A DNA stretch of 64,000 bases from Hydrogenophaga sp. (lineage in GTDB: Bacteria > Pseudomonadota > Gammaproteobacteria > Burkholderiales > Burkholderiaceae_C): contig NZ_JADMJO010000033.1 in assembly GCF_018780385.1 (NCBI RefSeq), forward strand, positions 62,001 through 126,000, in the 5' to 3' direction. Under the pieces are notes generated by a model. The model did not search any database, was not told where the DNA came from, and was given only the letters and a program-made list of their open reading frames with translations. Positions 39,701 through 47,701 of the stretch are shown in pieces. Within the stretch, counting starts at the first letter, position 1. Each line of letters starts with the position of its first letter. The translations under genes and the position numbers were made by a program.

Positions 39701-40380
39701 GCGGTTCGATCAACGACCCCCAGTTCCGCTTGGCGCCGATCATCTTCAAGCTCATCTTCAACCTGATCGGCAAGGCCATCACCGCGCCGTTCTCGTTGAT
39801 CGCCAGTGCGTTCGGCGGGGGTGCGGAGGCGCCCAGCCAGGTGGTGTTTGCGCCGGGCAGTGCGGTGCTGGCACCCGAAAACCAGCAGCGGCTGGAATCG
39901 GTGGCCAAAGCGTTGACCGACCGCCCCGCACTGCAGATCACGGTGGTGGGACACAGCGATCTGGAGGCCGAGCGCAGCGGCTACCAGCGCAGCCGGCTCG
40001 ACGAACGCGTGCTGGCCGAGAAGCGCCGGGCCCTGGCGCGCGAGGGCAAGCCGATCCCCGACACGCTGGCGGTGTCTGCCGACGAATACCCGGCGCTGCT
40101 CAAAGAGGTGTACCGGCGCGCCGACATCCCCAAGCCGCGCAACCTGATCGGCATGGCCAAAGACATTGCGCAGCCCGAGATGGAGGCCTTGCTGCTGGCT
40201 TCGATACCGGTCACGCCCGACGCGCTGCGCGATCTCGCGGTGGCGCGTGGGCAGGCGGTGAAAGACTTTCTGGCCAGCCGGTCCCTGCCCGAGGACCGCA
40301 TGTTTCTGGGCGCGCCGCAGCTGGCCCGCCAGGGCGATGACTGGCGGCCGCAAGCCGAACTGCGTCTGGCACCGCGCTGA
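36745..40380 (+). CDS. AsmA-like DUF748 protein with C-terminal OmpA-like region
   Basis: 1211 residues. An N-terminal membrane anchor (about 13-40, RLIWAVLGVMLLWLVTWLAV) is followed by a very long periplasmic beta-rich body of the DUF748/AsmA type (YVNAD-like repeats, ALKIEQPRLAMRHLGGGRYD). The last 180 residues contain an OmpA-like segment (VVFAPGSAVLAPENQQRLES, ITVVGHSDLEAERSGYQRSR). AsmA-family proteins bridge inner and outer membranes for phospholipid transport; the function of this member is not known. It follows the terminator and RNA candidate described above. Confidence 0.82.
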   Translation: MSNRSSSLPSNPWLRRLIWAVLGVMLLWLVTWLAVPALLKWQLQKQASQALGRHVTVQRVDFRPWSLELSVEGVRMATAQGDGEQLSVARLYLNAELQSILRLAPVIDALKIEQPRLAMRHLGGGRYDVDDIVQRLRVPPSDPASEPARFALFNIELAGGEFTLVDDTVGVTHQLRGLALSVPFLSNLASRREVVTEPRLAFELNGSAFDSRAASTPFAPDRETDASLSIPALDLAPYFPYWPAAWTLKPEAGVLNLNLKLAFVQRDVPQVWLSGDVALTVLKLVERAPGGGATGVLSWERLDVKLNRVEPLARRMDLAAIELKAPNLTVSRDAHGQLNLARLASGFGSTAPLVPAGAQAPAAPPVPWEIQLGRLDVEGGRVQWRDDAVNPRTEMALDALRLQTSGLSWPVRAPMPFEVSAQLDQTTINVKGTATDVTAQAELSLGDIPLERFAPYISSALKPALQGRLGAEGRVEWQAAQGDRPMGLQLMAARIDLNELKLGPTRQPLASLKRLLMEDLRIDLAQRSVDMGSLTLTQPQLRVQREANGSWMFEPWLVATTSPVSRSTAGPAGQATPWRAGLTTLQIAGGSVGFVDRMPARPVTLAISNLQLDLKGLRPLDVDQKDMALSVKARVGAGPSSQVAPGQISVAGALRLPAPGGAGMRLDARVQAERLPAHALEPYFADRLNLELLRADASYRGTVKASLPGGALALNLQGDAALDELAANTLSPAEDLLAWKSLQVRGLQLALVPGQATKVAVRETVLTDYFARLIIDEAGKINLQGLFNPPGEAPRAEQVPPQTTAAASGPGPDIRMGPISLVNGRVRFSDRFIKPNYTANLSELTGSLGAFSNAKPAGAAPELAALSLRGRAEGTAALEIDGQLNPLAQPLALDIKGRVRNLELPPLSPYTVKYAGYGIERGKLSVDVAYKIDPDGRLSASNQIVLNQLSFGDRVAGSEAPNLPVKLAVALLADRNGVIDINLPVSGSINDPQFRLAPIIFKLIFNLIGKAITAPFSLIASAFGGGAEAPSQVVFAPGSAVLAPENQQRLESVAKALTDRPALQITVVGHSDLEAERSGYQRSRLDERVLAEKRRALAREGKPIPDTLAVSADEYPALLKEVYRRADIPKPRNLIGMAKDIAQPEMEALLLASIPVTPDALRDLAVARGQAVKDFLASRSLPEDRMFLGAPQLARQGDDWRPQAELRLAPR

Positions 40381-40501
40381 TCGAACCTCCGGCCAAGACC
40401 CGATCAGGTCCGTAAGGTGGCGCGCACTCGAACAGCGGCGACAATACGCGTTTGCCGCGCCGCTCTGGCGCGGCCTCTGTCTTGATTGAACTGACGCCTC
40501 C

Positions 40502-43261
40502 ATGTCGCTGTTTTCCCTGCGCAAGTCTTCCTCATCCCCTCAAGCTTCCCTACCTGCCGTGAACACGCCCACCCCTTCCAAGTCCGCAGCTGCTGCGGCC
40601 CATCCCCTGGACGCCGTGACCGGTGGAGCGTTTTCCGCGCCCACCTCGGGCGAGCGCGCTGCGCGCATCCGCGAGTGGCTCGCCACGGAGCCGGGCCTGG
40701 AGCAGATGAACGAGGTCTACAAGGAGTTGTCCAACCGCGACCGCGGTGCAGCCAAGCCCCTGAAGGAAAAGCTCGACGAGCAGAAACGCTTGAAGTCGCA
40801 GGAGCAGATGGCGGTGGAGTGGGCGCAGAAAGCGCAGGCCCTGCTGGACCATTCGCGCCTGAACCTGGCCGACGCGCTGGCTTGGCAGCGCGATGCCGCC
40901 CGCGCGGGCGCGCCGCTCTCGCGTGAGCCTCTGGCCACGCTGCGCCAGGCGCTGGCCGAGCGCGTCAAAGCCATCGAAGACCTGCAACACCGTGTGCAGG
41001 TGGAGCGTGAGGCCGCGGTGTTGATCGCGCAACGCATCGAGGTGCTGTCCACCAAACCCTGGCGCGAAGCCCAGCACAGCGCCCAGACGTTGCAGGCCGA
41101 TGTCGCCCAGTGGCAGGAGCAGGCCAGCGGCCTGGCGCAGGACCCGCAATGGGCCAGCGTGGACGTGAAGTTCCCGCCCATGCTTGACGCCTCGCGCAAG
41201 CAATTGCAACTGGTGTGGGACGCGTTCGAAGCGGCCCTGGCTCAGGCTGTGGCCGCAGACGCCGATGCGCAAGCGCCGCTGCCCGCCGTACCCGTGTGGG
41301 CCGACGAGCTGCGCGTGGCGCGCGGCGGCGAAGCCGCTGCCGTGGCCGAGAAGCCCGCGGTGGACACGCAAGCCCAGCAAGAGCGCCGCGCCCGCGTGAG
41401 CACCGAACTCGGCCATGCGCTGGATGTGCTGGAGCGCGAACTCGCCGAAGGCCATGGCAAGGCCACGCCCAAGGCCGCTGCCGACGTGCGCGCCGTGCTC
41501 AAGGCCAACGGTCGTTTCGTCAGCGCCGCGCTCGACGCACGCGCCCACGCGGCACTGAGCCAAGCCGGCGAACTTGAAGGCTGGCAGCGCTGGCGCGCCG
41601 ACCAACTGCGCGAAGAACTCGTGGCCAAGGCCGAAGCCTTGCTGCAAGCGCCCGAAGGCCAGCGCCTTGGCGGCCGCAAGATGCAGGAGACCCTGCGCGG
41701 CCTGCGCGACCAATGGAAGACCACCGACCAGGGTGGCCAGCCCAACCACGCCTTGTGGAAGCGTTTTGACGAAGCCTGCACCGAGGCCCACAAGCTGGTG
41801 GAAGCCTGGCTGGTGCAGGTGCGCCAGCAGGCCGAAGCCCACAAGACACAGCGCCTGGCCATCATTGCCGAATTGAGGGCATGGACCGAAGCGCACGCTG
41901 GCAACACCGACTGGAAATCCCAGGTGCGCGCGCTGCACACGTTCTCGGAGCGCTGGCGCGAAGCCGGCCACATGAGTGAAAAGGCGTTTGCCGAAATGCA
42001 GCCGCAGTGGAAAGACGCCATGCACGCGGCCCACGCGGGCCTGGAAGCCGCGCAGGCCGAGAGCACGGCACGCCGCAAGGCACTGATTGAAGAAGCCACC
42101 GCGCTGGGCGCTGCGCCCATGTTGCGCATCGATGCGGTGAAGGCGCTGCAGCAGCGCTGGCAGGCCGAAGCGCATGCGGTCCCGCTGGAGCGCAAGCACG
42201 AGCAGAAACTCTGGGAAGCTTTCCGCCAGCCGATCGACGAGGCGTTCGCGCGCAAGAGCACCGAGCGCGAGAAGGCCACCACGTCGCTCAACGCGCATGA
42301 CCAGCGCGTGCTCGACGCGTCGCGTGCGCTGGAGCAAGCCAGCGCGAGCGGCGATGCGCAGCGCATTCGCGCGGCCATGCACGAACTCGAGTCGGCGCTG
42401 GCCGGCCGGCCGCCTGCGGTCGAGTCCGCGCCCGTCGCCGTTGCCGCTGCTGAGAAAGCCGCGCCGAGCGAGTCCGTTGTGGAGCCTGCAGAGCCCGCGA
42501 CCGAAGCGGTCGACGAAGCTGGCGAAGCCGATGAAGCCGAAGCGAGCGGCGCCGAGGTGGCCGCCCCGGCTGAACCGGTGGCGCCAGCCAAACCCGCTGC
42601 ACCGCCCAAGAAGCTGGTGGCCATGCGCGGTGACGACCGTCCCGGCATGAAGAAGGCCGAACCCGCCGGCCGCGATGCGCGCGGTGGTCGCCCCGACTCG
42701 CGCCGCGACGGTGGTGCTGGTCGGCCAGATTCGCGTGGCCCCCGCGATGCCCGTGGCCCGGGTGCAGCAGCCCCGTGGCGCGACGAGCGCGAGCAGCGTG
42801 GCCCGCGTCTGGGCGACGCGGCGTTCCGCGCCCAGCGCCAAGCCATCGAATCGGCCGAGGCCAGCTTGCGCAAGCTCGCAGCGCAAGCCCACGGCGAAGT
42901 GCTCACGCAGCTCATGACGGCGTGGGAGAAGCGCGATGCCGAGCAGATGCCCACGGCCCAGGTGCTGGGCTCGCGCGTGAGCGCGGCCAGCCGCGGTGCG
43001 TGGTCAGCCGCCGTGTCCAAGGCCGCCGGCGCGTTGCCGGCTGAAACTTTGTTGCGCCTGGAGATGGCCGCAGAAGTGCCCACACCAGCCGAACACCTGA
43101 GCGAACGCCGCATGCTGCAACTGCAGTTGCTCACGCGCCGCCACGCGGCGGCACCGAGTGAAACCTGGGTTGAGGATGTGGCTGGCGTGCTCGCATCGCC
43201 GTTTGATGCGTCGGCTGCCCGCCGTCTTCAAACCGTGTTGAAGGTATTGCTCAAGCGCTGA
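40502..43261 (+). CDS. DUF349 domain protein
   Basis: 919 residues, mostly alpha-helical and rich in Ala, Glu, Arg and Gln, with repeated DUF349-type units (patterns such as LRDQWKTTDQGGQPNHALWKRF and LQQRWQAE..PLERKHEQKLWEAF). A disordered Ala/Pro/Glu and Arg/Gly segment lies near residues 640-760. The family is widespread in proteobacteria without an agreed function. The 121-base gap upstream contains a possible -10 (GACAAT, 40440-40445) and a hairpin GCCGCGCC-GCTCT-GGCGCGGC (40454-40474) that would sit in the 5' UTR. Confidence 0.85.
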   Translation: MSLFSLRKSSSSPQASLPAVNTPTPSKSAAAAAHPLDAVTGGAFSAPTSGERAARIREWLATEPGLEQMNEVYKELSNRDRGAAKPLKEKLDEQKRLKSQEQMAVEWAQKAQALLDHSRLNLADALAWQRDAARAGAPLSREPLATLRQALAERVKAIEDLQHRVQVEREAAVLIAQRIEVLSTKPWREAQHSAQTLQADVAQWQEQASGLAQDPQWASVDVKFPPMLDASRKQLQLVWDAFEAALAQAVAADADAQAPLPAVPVWADELRVARGGEAAAVAEKPAVDTQAQQERRARVSTELGHALDVLERELAEGHGKATPKAAADVRAVLKANGRFVSAALDARAHAALSQAGELEGWQRWRADQLREELVAKAEALLQAPEGQRLGGRKMQETLRGLRDQWKTTDQGGQPNHALWKRFDEACTEAHKLVEAWLVQVRQQAEAHKTQRLAIIAELRAWTEAHAGNTDWKSQVRALHTFSERWREAGHMSEKAFAEMQPQWKDAMHAAHAGLEAAQAESTARRKALIEEATALGAAPMLRIDAVKALQQRWQAEAHAVPLERKHEQKLWEAFRQPIDEAFARKSTEREKATTSLNAHDQRVLDASRALEQASASGDAQRIRAAMHELESALAGRPPAVESAPVAVAAAEKAAPSESVVEPAEPATEAVDEAGEADEAEASGAEVAAPAEPVAPAKPAAPPKKLVAMRGDDRPGMKKAEPAGRDARGGRPDSRRDGGAGRPDSRGPRDARGPGAAAPWRDEREQRGPRLGDAAFRAQRQAIESAEASLRKLAAQAHGEVLTQLMTAWEKRDAEQMPTAQVLGSRVSAASRGAWSAAVSKAAGALPAETLLRLEMAAEVPTPAEHLSERRMLQLQLLTRRHAAAPSETWVEDVAGVLASPFDASAARRLQTVLKVLLKR

Positions 43262-43282
43262 ATCCGTCGCCCACCAGCATGC

Positions 43283-43319
43283 AAAGGCCCATGCAGACTC
43301 AGTCTGCGCGGGCCTTTTT
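43283..43319. terminator. Terminator between DUF349 gene and convergent mtfA
   Basis: AAAGGCCC and GGGCCTTTTT enclose an inner stem GCAGAC-TCA-GTCTGC, giving a long hairpin with a T-tract on the plus strand. It overlaps the last codons of mtfA on the other strand and could work in both directions. Confidence 0.8.
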
Positions 43320-44177
43320 CATGGGGCGGGACGCAGGTCTGAAAAAGCCGTCGTACAGCACCACCAGCGCCGGAAACTCTTGCGCGAACCGGTCACGGCT
43401 CACGAAGTAGGCTTCGCACGTGACGGCAAAGAACTCGGCGGGGTCCTTGGCGGCGTAGTCGTCGAGCCAGGGGCGCTCGGCGCCGAAGCGTTCCGCCATG
43501 GTCACGGCTTCCCGGAAATCGTCGAACGCGACCTGCATGGTCTGGCGCCACAAGCTTCTCGCCTCAGTGCTACTGCGTGTGTCCATGAACTCCTTGGGCA
43601 AGGGCGGTGCGCCGTCCGGATGCTCGCCGAGCGAGATGCCGCGCATGTCCATCTTGTGCACGAACTCGTGGATCACGACATTGCTGCCGCTCTCGGCCGC
43701 CACGCTTGCATGAGCGACTTCTTCCCAGCTCAGCATCAGCGGGCCGCGGTCCATGGCTTCACCGGCCAGCACTTCGTCGTAGTGGTGCACCACGCCAGCC
43801 CCGTCGGTGGTCTTGCGCCGTGCCACGACGGCACCGGGCTGCACCACGATGCCGACGAAATCGCCGTACCAGTCGAGCAGCTTCAGCGGATCACGCACTG
43901 CTTCGCCGGATGTGCCGTGCATGTGCAGCAGCGGCAGGCAGGCTTGCGCTGCGATGGCGAGGGCCATCGCATCGGTGAGGGCAAGCCCATTGGCACCGTG
44001 GAACTCTTTCTCAACCAGGAAGTGGGTGCACAGCAGGCGCAGGCGCGCGCGCTCTTCGCGGTCGAGCACCGACAGAAACGGGTGGGCGGCGAGGGTGGAT
44101 TGCCAGAGCGCGTCGGGCACCGGTGTCGGCTGGCGCAGCGAGCGCGGCAGCAGGCGCTGGAGCAGAGCGATCATCAC
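43299..44177 (-). CDS. mtfA: MtfA-family zinc metallopeptidase (M90)
   Basis: Cytoplasmic zinc peptidase related to MtfA, which in E. coli binds and inactivates the Mlc repressor of sugar transport. 292 residues with the zinc motif HEFVHKMD and a downstream glutamate in AAKDPAEFFAVTCEAYF. Whether Mlc regulation exists in this organism is unknown. Start overlaps the lpxH stop as ATGA; last gene of the operon starting at 48777. Confidence 0.87.
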   Translation of the reverse strand: MMIALLQRLLPRSLRQPTPVPDALWQSTLAAHPFLSVLDREERARLRLLCTHFLVEKEFHGANGLALTDAMALAIAAQACLPLLHMHGTSGEAVRDPLKLLDWYGDFVGIVVQPGAVVARRKTTDGAGVVHHYDEVLAGEAMDRGPLMLSWEEVAHASVAAESGSNVVIHEFVHKMDMRGISLGEHPDGAPPLPKEFMDTRSSTEARSLWRQTMQVAFDDFREAVTMAERFGAERPWLDDYAAKDPAEFFAVTCEAYFVSRDRFAQEFPALVVLYDGFFRPASRPMKKARAD

Positions 44178-44986
44178 AGCGGCAGTGGGATGCGGCGCAG
44201 CCCCCGGGCGTCGAGTCGCAGCACCTCTGCGCGTGGCGGTTGAGCGGCGGCATCCCAGTCGCTGAGCACCACGCGCTGCAGGCCGTCGCCCAGAGCGTGT
44301 TCGGCCGGGCGGTGGGTGTGGCCGTGAATCAGGGTGTGGGCGCCGGCGGCCAGCAGGGAGTCACGTGCTGCGGTGGTGTCCACATCGGCCCACAGGCTGG
44401 GATCGCCCGCGGTGCTGCGTTTGCGCGCCTCGCTCTGCTCGCGCAGACCGCGGGCTATTGCCGTGCGTTCGGCCAAAGGGCGGGCCAGGAACTCGCGCTG
44501 CCACGCCGTCTGACGAACCTGCTTGCGAAAACGCATGTAGTCGGTGTCTGCCAGGCACAACGCGTCACCGTGGCTGAGCAGCCAGTGCTGGCCCAGGAAG
44601 TCGAGTGCGGTCGGATCGCTCAATCCCTGCATGCCGCAGGCCTTGAGGCCTTCGGCACCCAGCAGGAAATCGCGGTTGCCGGCCATGAAATACACGGGGG
44701 TGTGCAGGCTGAAAGCCTTGAGGGCATCGGCGCAAGCGCGCCAGAAGGTCTGGTCGGTGGAGGCGCTTGAATCAAGCACGTCGTCACCCACCCATACCTC
44801 GAACAGGTCGCCCAGGATGAAGAGGGCGTCGGCCTGTTCATGCGCGGGGCGCTGCAGAAAAGCGCGCCAGACCTCAAAGGTCTTCGGCTCGCCAGGCTGC
44901 AGGTGCAGGTCTGAAATGAACTCGACCGCTTGCCAGTGCGCGGGTGCGCGCAGCTGGGCAGAGCGGTCGGGAGAGGGGGCGGACAT
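44174..44986 (-). CDS. lpxH: UDP-2,3-diacylglucosamine pyrophosphatase
   Basis: Hydrolyses UDP-diacylglucosamine to lipid X in lipid A synthesis at the inner membrane. Calcineurin-like metallophosphoesterase motifs are complete: FISDLHL, GDLFEVWVGDD, GNRD, LSHGD and HGHTHRP. 270 residues from ATG 44986; a GTG at 45025 that overlaps the ppiB stop would add 13 residues of Pro/Ala/Gly sequence and cannot be excluded. Confidence 0.92.
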   Translation of the reverse strand: MSAPSPDRSAQLRAPAHWQAVEFISDLHLQPGEPKTFEVWRAFLQRPAHEQADALFILGDLFEVWVGDDVLDSSASTDQTFWRACADALKAFSLHTPVYFMAGNRDFLLGAEGLKACGMQGLSDPTALDFLGQHWLLSHGDALCLADTDYMRFRKQVRQTAWQREFLARPLAERTAIARGLREQSEARKRSTAGDPSLWADVDTTAARDSLLAAGAHTLIHGHTHRPAEHALGDGLQRVVLSDWDAAAQPPRAEVLRLDARGLRRIPLPL

Positions 44987-45021
44987 CAGGCCAGGGGCTG
45001 CCAGGGGCAACGCCCCCGGGG

Positions 45022-45534
45022 TCACAGAGCGATGGCTTTTTCGATCACCACATCGTCCTTCGGCACGTCGTCGTGGAAGCCCTTGCGGCCGGTGGGCAGC
45101 CCTTCGATCTTCTTGACGATCTCAGCGCCCGAAACCACCTTGCCAAACACGGCATAACCCCAACCCTGCGCGCTGGGCGCGGTGTGGTTGAGGAAACCGT
45201 TGTTGGACACGTTGATGAAGAACTGCGCGGTGGCCGAGTGCGGGTCGCTGGTGCGCGCCATGGCCAGGGTGTAGGTGTCGTTCTTCAGGCCGTTGGTGGC
45301 CTCGTTGGCGATCGGCGCGTCGGTCGGCTTCTGGGTCATGCCGGGTTCGAAGCCGCCGCCTTGCACCATGAAACCGGGGATGACGCGGTGGAACACGGTG
45401 TTGTTGTAGTGGCCCTTGTTCACGTAGGCCAGGAAGTTGGCGGCGGACAGGGGGGCTTTTTCAGCGTCGAGTTCGATCGTGATGACACCGTGACCGGTGA
45501 TGTGCAGTTCGACTTGGGGGTTGGCCATGGTCAT
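45022..45534 (-). CDS. ppiB: Cytoplasmic cyclophilin-type peptidyl-prolyl isomerase
   Basis: Catalyses cis-trans isomerisation of proline bonds. 170 residues, no signal peptide; cyclophilin motifs [28 protein letters not shown] and [10 protein letters not shown]. Start ATG at 45534 overlaps the ppiA stop; a second Met two codons later (45528) is the more usual family start. Confidence 0.94.
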   Translation of the reverse strand: MTMANPQVELHITGHGVITIELDAEKAPLSAANFLAYVNKGHYNNTVFHRVIPGFMVQGGGFEPGMTQKPTDAPIANEATNGLKNDTYTLAMARTSDPHSATAQFFINVSNNGFLNHTAPSAQGWGYAVFGKVVSGAEIVKKIEGLPTGRKGFHDDVPKDDVVIEKAIAL

Positions 45535-46226
45535 TTCTCCAGGGTGGCTTTGAGGATGGTGATGGGGGTTTTGGGTACGTCGGAGGGAAACGGGCCACCG
45601 GAGCCGGTCGGGGTTTCCTTGATCTTGTTGACCACGTCCATGCCCGAGACGACTTTGCCGAACACGGTGTAGCCGTAGAGCTCGCCGGCGTTGAGCAGGC
45701 TCGCGCGCGGCACGTCTTTGTAGATCTTGCCGCGGTACTCGAACTGGGGCACCGGGTCGCCGGGGGGAATCGGGGTGGGATCGAGGAAGGCGTTGTCCTG
45801 GACGTTGATGAAGAACTGTGACGATGCAGACTGCGGGTCGTTGGTGCGTGCCATCGCCACCGTGCCGACCGTGTTGCGCGGGCCGCCACGCTGCAGCGCA
45901 GCCTGGCCTTCATGCGCCACGGGCGCGCGGGTGGACTTTTGTTTGTAGCTGGCGTCAAAGCCACCACCCTGCACCATGAAGTTGCTGATCACGCGATGAA
46001 ACACCGTGCCGTCGTAGTGCTTGTCCTTCACGTACTGAAGGAAATTCTCGACCGTCTTGGGGGCCTTGTCAGGGTAGAGCTCCAGCACGATGTCACCCAT
46101 GGAGGTTGTGAGCTTCACGCGGGGTGCTGCGTTTTGAGCCAGGGAGGGCAACCAGGCCAAGGAAGCTGCCACGGCGAGGGCGCCGAGCACTCCACGGCGC
46201 AGCGGCTTGGGGGCTTGCATTGTCAT
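45531..46226 (-). CDS. ppiA: Periplasmic cyclophilin-type peptidyl-prolyl isomerase
   Basis: 231 residues with a signal peptide ([22 protein letters not shown]) and the cyclophilin core [38 protein letters not shown]. It is the exported partner of the cytoplasmic copy immediately downstream. The ATG overlaps the preceding TGA as TGATG; the long open frame upstream lies inside the L,D-transpeptidase gene and is not coding. Confidence 0.93.
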   Translation of the reverse strand: MTMQAPKPLRRGVLGALAVAASLAWLPSLAQNAAPRVKLTTSMGDIVLELYPDKAPKTVENFLQYVKDKHYDGTVFHRVISNFMVQGGGFDASYKQKSTRAPVAHEGQAALQRGGPRNTVGTVAMARTNDPQSASSQFFINVQDNAFLDPTPIPPGDPVPQFEYRGKIYKDVPRASLLNAGELYGYTVFGKVVSGMDVVNKIKETPTGSGGPFPSDVPKTPITILKATLEK

Positions 46227-47701
46227 CAGAGGGTTCCTTCGAAAAAGATGGTCCAGCGGTCGCTTTCGCGGATCCAGTACTGGCGCTTGGTCACGCCGCG
46301 GCTCTGGCCGGCGGCGACCTCGCCGAACGTAACGATGCGGGTGTCCTCGGTGTCGTTCCAGCGCAGGACCGACAGGTCCTTGATCGCCAATTCGCGCGGA
46401 CCCGTGGTGCGCAGTTCGCCTTCCACCTTGGGCCACCATTGAGCCAGATCGCGCCCCTGGGTCGAGAAGCGGGTTGAATAAAACCCTTTGAGCTCGGTCA
46501 GATTGCCTTCGCTCCGGCTGCGGCGCCAGGCCTCCAGCACGCTTTCGAACTGCTCGCGGTCGCTGCTCAGAGCGTCGGGTTGGACCCACTGCAATCCGGG
46601 TGCAATGACCACCGGTGTGGTGCGAATCTGCACCGTGGCGAGCACGCGCTCGAGGTCCGGGTTGGACAGCACGACACACCCGTCCGACGCCTGTGGGGCA
46701 CGCACGAACTGGTCGCTGGGCGTGCCGTGCAGCCAGATGCCGCTACCGGTCTTGCCACGCTGCACGTCGAGCGGGTTGGGGTAGTTGATGGGCAGGGCGC
46801 CCACGCCGTAGAGGTCGGGCAGATCGGCCGGGTTCAGGCTGCTGGTGATGTAGTACACGCCCAGCGGCGTGCGCTTGTCGCCCTCGACGGCCTTTTCAAT
46901 GCCGGACAGGCCCACCGAGATGTAGAAGTCCGCGACCAGCCGCAGCCTGGGCTGGCGGTCAGCATCGGGGCTGGAGCGCGCCGGGTTGAGATTTTCGAAC
47001 AGGTACAAGCGCGAGCGCGATGCGTCGATGGCAATGGCGTGGCGGCTCTGAGGTGCGAGCGTGAGGAACTGGGAGGGAATGCTGCCTTCGGGCGGACGCT
47101 CGGTGAGTGCCAGCAAGCGGCGGCGCGACTCTTCGCGCAGCGTGGACAGCTGTTGGCTGGCGGCCAGGGCCTTGGTGTCGGGCACGTCACCGAGCTGGCG
47201 CACGGGCCGGGCCTGCAGGCTCAGCAGGTCGCCGTGCACCAGGTGGGCCAGCTGAAAGTTGGGGTGGTCCTTGACCAGTTTGTCGGCAAGCGCGAGCGCC
47301 TCGCGGTGCTGGCCCTGGCTGATCAGTTGGTAAATCCCGATCAGGCGCGCTTCGGCCTGCCCCAGCATCGGCTTGACGGCATCGAATCGGGCAGGGGTCA
47401 GGCTGGTTGTCTGCAGGCCCGAGGGATTGACCGGCAACTGGCTGCGCGCCGCGTCTTGAACGTGGGCCATGGCCTGGTTGAGCAGCGAGGGCTCGGTGGT
47501 GTCGAGGGATGTGACTGGACCAGGGCTGTTGGCCCGTGACACGTCTTGCCGGCCGGCGTTGATGAGCACGACCAGCAACACGCAGCCCGCCAGCGCGCCC
47601 AACCCCCAGGCGGCGCGTCGGCTCATGCCCGCTCCTTGTCCCAGCAGACCCGCGGGCACACTGGCATGACCGCGTTGACCCATCCTCCGACCGGCCATCA
47701 A
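46226..47701 (-). CDS. L,D-transpeptidase with C-terminal Cds6-like domain
   Basis: Peptidoglycan L,D-transpeptidase (YkuD fold), forming 3-3 cross-links or attaching proteins. 491 residues: membrane anchor near residues 28-48, a helical region, then YkuD with IWLHGTP and the catalytic cysteine near residue 342 in SDGCVVLS. The final 110 residues form an NTF2/SnoaL-like Cds6-type domain ending KRQYWIRESDRWTIFFEGTL. Start overlaps the upstream TPR gene by ATGA. Confidence 0.9.
   Translation of the reverse strand: MMAGRRMGQRGHASVPAGLLGQGAGMSRRAAWGLGALAGCVLLVVLINAGRQDVSRANSPGPVTSLDTTEPSLLNQAMAHVQDAARSQLPVNPSGLQTTSLTPARFDAVKPMLGQAEARLIGIYQLISQGQHREALALADKLVKDHPNFQLAHLVHGDLLSLQARPVRQLGDVPDTKALAASQQLSTLREESRRRLLALTERPPEGSIPSQFLTLAPQSRHAIAIDASRSRLYLFENLNPARSSPDADRQPRLRLVADFYISVGLSGIEKAVEGDKRTPLGVYYITSSLNPADLPDLYGVGALPINYPNPLDVQRGKTGSGIWLHGTPSDQFVRAPQASDGCVVLSNPDLERVLATVQIRTTPVVIAPGLQWVQPDALSSDREQFESVLEAWRRSRSEGNLTELKGFYSTRFSTQGRDLAQWWPKVEGELRTTGPRELAIKDLSVLRWNDTEDTRIVTFGEVAAGQSRGVTKRQYWIRESDRWTIFFEGTL

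Noticed and set aside
38443-40524. 693-codon open frame antisense to the DUF748 gene
   Set aside because: Composition-driven shadow frame; the plus-strand protein has recognisable domains throughout.
40550-42892. 780-codon open frame antisense to the DUF349 gene
   Set aside because: Shadow frame with Gly/Leu/His-rich, domain-free translation.
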